A stretch of DNA of 8,981 bases from positions 1 to 8,981 of the forward strand of contig DASQHM010000207.1 in NCBI GenBank assembly GCA_035632095.1. The letters run 5' to 3'. The DNA comes from DASQHM01 sp035632095. GTDB lineage: Bacteria; Pseudomonadota; Alphaproteobacteria; Ferrovibrionales; Ferrovibrionaceae. The notes beneath the pieces are model-generated. The model searched no databases. It had not been told where the DNA came from and was given only the letters and a program-made list of their open reading frames with translations. The translations under genes were made by a program, and so were the position numbers. Positions 5,664 to 8,981 of this stretch are shown here, one piece after another. Positions within the stretch are counted from its first letter, which is position 1. Every line of letters begins with the position of its first letter.

Positions 5664-7075
5664 CGGACCAGCGTCCTTCTCATCGCCACGCGTGCATAGC
5701 GGCGCGGCGGCGCTTTCGGTGGCGTCACCCCCGCCGACCGCAGGACGCGCAAGTACCGCCAACACAGGTAAAGCACGATGCTGCCCTCGAACACGCCGCT
5801 CTGGATCGAAAAGAGGTTGATGGGAATGGGACTCATCAGGTTGCCGACGATGAACGCCGCGATCGCCGCCGGCCGCCAGCAATCCGGATCGGGCAGCCGC
5901 CGGAACGCGCGATAGAGGATGCGCAATACCAGAAACGTCAGGCCGAGCACGATCGCCAATCCGAGCACGCCAAACTGCACCAGGCCCGCGACGATGCCGA
6001 GGTCGACGAAGTTGAGGTGCAAATCGTTCAGGCCGTGGGAAATGACGTTATTGACCAACCCGGTCGGCGAGGCCATGCCGAATCCGAAGCCGCCGCTTTG
6101 TACGAAGGCGTCCCAGTAATATTGCAGCGTCTGGATGCGCACGAGCACGTTGTACTGATTGTTCACGATCAGATCGTCCTGGAATAGCAGCGCGATATAG
6201 GGTCCGAGCAGGGTCGGAACCGCGGCGAAGACGGCGATGATGCCGAGCACGGTGAATGCCGCGGTGCCGTACGAACGCTGTGGCCGATGCGCCAGGGTCA
6301 GGATCACGATGCTGAAGAACATGCCCATGAGCGACAGGCGGCTCTGCACCACCGTCGCCTGCACGTACATCATGACCGCGATCCACAGCCCCATGAGGAC
6401 GTAGAAGCCGAGCGAATGGCCGCGCTTCCACAGCAAGGTGAACAGGAAGAGATAGGCGATGTTGATGTAGTCGATCAGGAACACGATGCGGCGCACCTCG
6501 TGGGCTCCGCTTTCGAAGATCGATCGGCGCGCGAATGCGTCCATGAACGGAAATTGGATACTCAGGTCGGCCAGCAGCAGCGCCGCGGCAAAGCATCCCG
6601 CCACGATCACCGCGAGGAACAGGTCCCGTTCGCTCACGTCGAGCAGCGCGAAGAAGTAGAAGCCGAGGATCGGCACCAGGATGTATTGCGCCCAGATCCA
6701 GTCGGCGAGCGGCTTGGGAAAGATGAACGTATTGGCGATGGCCGAGGTGACGATATAGACCAGGAAGGCGATGGCGGGCCAGAGCGCGAACCGGCTGTGC
6801 GGCATGCCGGGATTTGTCAGCATTCTGACCAGATACGCCAAGGCCGCCAGCAGCATCAGTCCGGCGAAGGCCTGCCGTCCCGTGGCGTCGTCGAGTCCCG
6901 AGATCGCGGCGAAGAAGTTTTCCGATTGGCAGATCACCGCGACCAGAAACAGCACGATGGCGGCGCGGCGCAAGCCGATGCGATGCAGCAGCGACCCGAG
7001 ATCCGCGCCCCGGCCCGGTCCGAGCGAAGACGATGTTCTGACTTGCGCGGCGCGGACAAATCGTGCGGACGTCAT
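5660..7075 (-). CDS. O-antigen polymerase / ligase-like membrane protein (Wzy/WaaL type)
   Basis: A 471-residue polytopic inner-membrane protein. Hydrophobic segments occur at about 38-50, 69-85, 97-116, 127-145, 151-170, 197-216, 221-241, 247-262, 272-290, 358-388, 401-415 and 428-443, consistent with 11-12 helices. The N terminus (1-35) is polar and basic, as is the C-terminal tail (446-471). Between the helices near 290 and 358 lies a long loop containing VRIQTLQYYWDAF (312-324), GGFGFGMAS (328-336) and DLHLNFVDLGIVAGLVQFG (351-369). This is the layout of the Wzy_C/O-antigen ligase family, where a large periplasmic loop carries an Arg-rich stretch and a His-Asn pair near a Gly-Leu-rich helix. 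Such proteins polymerise lipid-linked repeats (Wzy) or attach glycan to lipid A core (WaaL); sequence alone does not tell which. The flippase and GT neighbours favour polymerase. The ATG at 7073-7075 overlaps the GT4 stop as ATGA. Confidence 0.82.
   Translation of the reverse strand: MTSARFVRAAQVRTSSSLGPGRGADLGSLLHRIGLRRAAIVLFLVAVICQSENFFAAISGLDDATGRQAFAGLMLLAALAYLVRMLTNPGMPHSRFALWPAIAFLVYIVTSAIANTFIFPKPLADWIWAQYILVPILGFYFFALLDVSERDLFLAVIVAGCFAAALLLADLSIQFPFMDAFARRSIFESGAHEVRRIVFLIDYINIAYLFLFTLLWKRGHSLGFYVLMGLWIAVMMYVQATVVQSRLSLMGMFFSIVILTLAHRPQRSYGTAAFTVLGIIAVFAAVPTLLGPYIALLFQDDLIVNNQYNVLVRIQTLQYYWDAFVQSGGFGFGMASPTGLVNNVISHGLNDLHLNFVDLGIVAGLVQFGVLGLAIVLGLTFLVLRILYRAFRRLPDPDCWRPAAIAAFIVGNLMSPIPINLFSIQSGVFEGSIVLYLCWRYLRVLRSAGVTPPKAPPRRYARVAMRRTLVR
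5674..5678 (-). promoter_or_regulatory. Ribosome-binding site of the GT2 gene
   Basis: AAGGA on the minus strand, 10 bases before the ATG at 5663, inside the last codons of the polymerase-like gene. Together with the ATGA overlap it decides the start at 5663 rather than an upstream one. Confidence 0.5.
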
Positions 7076-8205
7076 GAGCGCACCGCGACGAGTTGCCGGT
7101 AGGCGGCGGCGAGCGGCAGCAACACGCGCTCGGGCATGTAACGCTCCAAAGCCGCACGGCGAGCCTCCGCGCCGAGGCGCGCCCGAAGCTCAGCGTCGGA
7201 TGCAAGGCGCATCATGGCTGCAGCCAGCGCCGCCGGATCGGCCGGCGGAACGGTGAGCGCCCCGCCGGACGCGATCATTTCCGGCACGGCGCCGACGGCC
7301 GTGACGATCGACGGCAGCCCGATGGCGAAGGCTTCGACTAGAGAATTGGGAAATCCCTCGCCGCGCGAGGGCAGCAGGAACGCGTCCGCCCGTCCCATGG
7401 CGGCCAGGACCTCGCCGTGGGACAAGGGTCCATCGACCGTGAAATGCCCGTTCAATCCGAGCGCGCCGATGCGCACGCCGAGCGTCGGCGGTGCGTTGAT
7501 CATGTGAACGTGAACGGCGACGCCCGCATCGGCGAGCTGGCGGGCCGCAAGCAGAACGTCGTCGACGCCCTTGCGGATTGCCTCGCTGCCGGCAATGAAC
7601 AGGAACGTCGGCACCGGGTTGCGCGGCGACGCGCCTTGCGCCGGCAGTGCGGCTTGCAGCCAGTTGGGCAGGATCAGCACCCGACCGCTGCGCCCCGCTT
7701 CCGCCACGGCCCGGCGCGAGAAGTCGGACTGCACGATGACCATGTCCGGCAAGTTCAGCGCCGCGCGGATCACCCGCCGAACCAGGCGGGACGACCGGTC
7801 GAAGAACATGTCGAAGGCGCCGCCGATGCGGAAGGAGACCGGCCGGCGCAACGCACGCGCCATGGCGGCGTAGAGCGCCGGTTCCCAGAAGGCGAAATAG
7901 TCGGAAGCCTGGATCTGCACCATGTCGGCGCGCTCGGACACCAGGGCGAAAGGAAATCTCGCCAAATTCCCGAGCGTGACCAGGACGCCGGCGGCGACGC
8001 GCAGCACCCCGCCGCGAAGCACCGCGCCATAGCCCCAATTGTCCGTGACATCGGGTTTCGGCGGCCGGCTGATCGAGAAGCGCACGAAGTCGAAGTCGTT
8101 CGCGAGCGGGGACGACATCAAATTCAGCATGAACGTGGTCACGCCGCCCGTCGTCGGCGGAAACGGCCCGACGACCATGATGCGAGGGCGGGACGTTGCC
8201 GTCAT
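7072..8205 (-). CDS. Family 4 (GT-B fold) glycosyltransferase
   Basis: A 377-residue retaining glycosyltransferase of the GT4 type, cytosolic or peripheral to the inner membrane. The N-terminal domain starts with RIMVVGPFPPTTGGVTTFML (8-27), the glycine-rich acceptor-side loop, and includes ADMVQIQASDYF (93-104) and SFRIGGAFD (124-132). The C-terminal donor domain has FLFIAGSEAIRKGVDDVLLA (201-220), where Arg211 and Lys212 occupy the donor-phosphate position. It also has HFTVDGPLSHGEV (254-266), ADAFLLPSRGEGFPNSLVEA (273-292) with the E-x7-E pair Glu283/Glu291, and PSIVTAVGAVPEMI (298-311). The ATG at 8203-8205 is chosen because it forms an ATGA overlap with the upstream asparagine synthetase stop and leaves the usual short lead before the first strand; a longer reading to 8262 would add 19 residues without family character. 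It probably adds one sugar of the repeat unit; donor and acceptor cannot be read from sequence. Confidence 0.94.
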   Translation of the reverse strand: MTATSRPRIMVVGPFPPTTGGVTTFMLNLMSSPLANDFDFVRFSISRPPKPDVTDNWGYGAVLRGGVLRVAAGVLVTLGNLARFPFALVSERADMVQIQASDYFAFWEPALYAAMARALRRPVSFRIGGAFDMFFDRSSRLVRRVIRAALNLPDMVIVQSDFSRRAVAEAGRSGRVLILPNWLQAALPAQGASPRNPVPTFLFIAGSEAIRKGVDDVLLAARQLADAGVAVHVHMINAPPTLGVRIGALGLNGHFTVDGPLSHGEVLAAMGRADAFLLPSRGEGFPNSLVEAFAIGLPSIVTAVGAVPEMIASGGALTVPPADPAALAAAMMRLASDAELRARLGAEARRAALERYMPERVLLPLAAAYRQLVAVRS

Positions 8206-8981
8206 GGACGCACCGGCGTCAGGCAGACGCGATGGAACAACTCGAGCGACAGCAAAGTCCACAACAGCTTCTCGTGATTCTGCCGCCCGGCCGCATGCTC
8301 GTCCACGACCTGCTTAAGCCGGGCTGCGTCGTAATAGGCGCGCGTCGCCGATTGCGTGCCGAGCAGATGGTCATGCACATAGCCACGCATGGAGCCGCGA
8401 AACCATTCGCTGACCGGCACGCGAAACCCGACTTTGGGCCGGCTCAAGATGGCGGCCGGCAGCAGGCGGCGCATGGCTTGCCGCAGCAGCCACTTTCCGG
8501 TGAACCCGCGCAAGCGGAAGCGATCCGGCAGCTTCGAGACATAGGCCGTCAATTCCGGATCCAGGAACGGCATGCGCGCCTCGATCGACGCGGCCATGGT
8601 CATGCGATCGCCCCGCTCCAGGAGATTGTCCGGCAGCCAGCTGGTCTGATCGAAGGCGAGGATGCGGCGAAGCGGGCTGGCGCCCGCCGGCGCCGCAAAC
8701 GGCAAACCGTCGGCCGCGGATGCGCGGGACGCGGCAGGCTGCGCCAACGTCGAGCACTCGGCGGGCGACAGTGCTCCGAACCAGCGCGGAAACCGCTCGT
8801 GCGGGTCGCGCAATCCGAAAGCCGCCGCGGCGGTCTTGGCGCGGCGAAATGCGAACGGAAGCGCGTCGATCAGGGGCTCGATCAGGCTGCGGTGCAGGCC
8901 CGCTGGAACCACGGCTTGATAGGCGGCGACGAGGGGCTCGAAGGCGTGCTTCGGATAGCCGGCCAGGATTTCGTCCGATCC
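8202..8981 (-). CDS. asnB: Asparagine synthetase (AsnB-type, glutamine-hydrolysing), C-terminal part
   Basis: The frame is open to the right window edge, giving the last 259 residues of an AsnB-type amidotransferase. The first visible residues, GSDEILAGYPKHA, match the GxGxDExxxGYP segment that follows the ATP-pyrophosphatase loop. Further conserved stretches are SWLPDNLLERGDRMTM (fragment 114-129), SIEARMPFLD (132-141), GFTGKWLLRQAM (159-170) and SRPKVGFRVP (180-189), all typical of the synthetase domain. The N-terminal Ntn-glutaminase domain with its Cys2 nucleophile and the SGGxDS loop are outside the window, so activity cannot be judged fully. A GTG at 8912 could be taken for a start but is internal, because the open frame and family motifs continue upstream of it. 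In polysaccharide clusters such enzymes often amidate sugar carboxylates rather than make free asparagine. The stop overlaps the GT4 start (ATGA). Confidence 0.93.
   Translation of the reverse strand, partial: GSDEILAGYPKHAFEPLVAAYQAVVPAGLHRSLIEPLIDALPFAFRRAKTAAAAFGLRDPHERFPRWFGALSPAECSTLAQPAASRASAADGLPFAAPAGASPLRRILAFDQTSWLPDNLLERGDRMTMAASIEARMPFLDPELTAYVSKLPDRFRLRGFTGKWLLRQAMRRLLPAAILSRPKVGFRVPVSEWFRGSMRGYVHDHLLGTQSATRAYYDAARLKQVVDEHAAGRQNHEKLLWTLLSLELFHRVCLTPVRP

Larger units (their letters stand above)
1..8981 (-). other. Single polycistronic surface-polysaccharide / heptose operon segment
   Basis: All eight genes share the minus strand. The junctions in transcription order are a 4-base overlap (8202-8205), a 4-base overlap (7072-7075), a 4-base overlap (5660-5663), an 8-base overlap (4686-4693), a 33-base gap (3116-3148), a 14-base gap (1635-1648) and a 10-base overlap (420-429). 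No terminator-like inverted repeat followed by a T-run is seen in either gap. Both ends of the unit lie outside the window. Co-transcription is inferred from spacing; no promoter with convincing -35 and -10 boxes is visible. Confidence 0.75.

Noticed and set aside
5664..5882. N-terminal extension of the GT2 gene up to 5882
   Set aside because: Overlaps the end of the polymerase-like gene by over 200 bases. The residues do not resemble GT2, and the ATG at 5663 has both a Shine-Dalgarno site and an ATGA overlap.
6287..7102. Plus-strand open frame opposite the polymerase-like gene
   Set aside because: Extremely charged (Glu/His/Arg/Asp/Gln) product, as expected when hydrophobic codons are read in antisense; no motif.
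8206..8262. N-terminal extension of the GT4 gene up to 8262
   Set aside because: Would overlap the asparagine synthetase end by 61 bases with no family-like residues; the ATG at 8205 makes the ATGA junction.
8910..8912. GTG at 8912 as the start of the asparagine synthetase
   Set aside because: The frame remains open to the window edge and encodes the conserved GSDEILAGYP segment upstream, so this codon is internal.
1..8981. Mobile elements, CRISPR, tRNA or phage signatures
   Set aside because: No transposase or integrase reading frame, regular repeat array, tRNA-like fold or composition shift was seen anywhere; genes abut almost without gaps.

Overview
The window is a compact, GC-rich (roughly two-thirds G+C by eye) stretch of bacterial chromosome. 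All eight genes lie on the minus strand, so transcription runs from the right edge to the left edge. The composition, the fused HldE and the gene types suggest a proteobacterium, most likely an alphaproteobacterium of the Hyphomicrobiales type. That assignment is inference only; there is no rRNA or other taxonomic marker here.

In transcription order the layout is: (1) the C-terminal part of an AsnB-type asparagine synthetase/amidotransferase, cut by the right edge (8202-8981); (2) a GT4/GT-B glycosyltransferase (7072-8205); (3) a polytopic O-antigen polymerase/ligase-like protein (5660-7075); (4) a GT2 glycosyltransferase with C-terminal membrane segments (4686-5663); (5) a Wzx-type flippase of the MOP superfamily (3149-4693); (6) a bifunctional heptose-7-phosphate kinase/heptose-1-phosphate adenylyltransferase, HldE (1649-3115); (7) a GlpD/DAO-like FAD-dependent oxidoreductase (420-1634); (8) an aldo/keto reductase cut by the left edge (1-429).

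Genes 1-5 form a surface-polysaccharide assembly block. Glycosyltransferases build a lipid-linked repeat, the flippase moves it across the inner membrane, the polymerase-like protein extends or ligates it, and the AsnB-type enzyme may amidate a sugar acid. Genes 6-8 look like a sugar-phosphate and redox block: HldE makes ADP-heptose, and two oxidoreductases follow it directly. The junctions are extremely tight. Three are 4-base ATGA stop/start overlaps, two are 8- and 10-base overlaps, and the two gaps are 14 and 33 bases. The whole window therefore behaves as one polycistronic unit, and no stretch longer than 33 bases lacks a gene.

I saw no tRNA, rRNA, CRISPR array, insertion sequence, attachment site or convincing terminator. 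The most interesting point is the HldE / FAD oxidoreductase / aldo-keto reductase trio. The FAD enzyme carries a glycerol-3-phosphate-dehydrogenase-like HGGL motif and the reductase has a complete catalytic tetrad. This suggests an uncharacterised redox step on a heptose, polyol or glycerol phosphate tied to envelope glycan synthesis.
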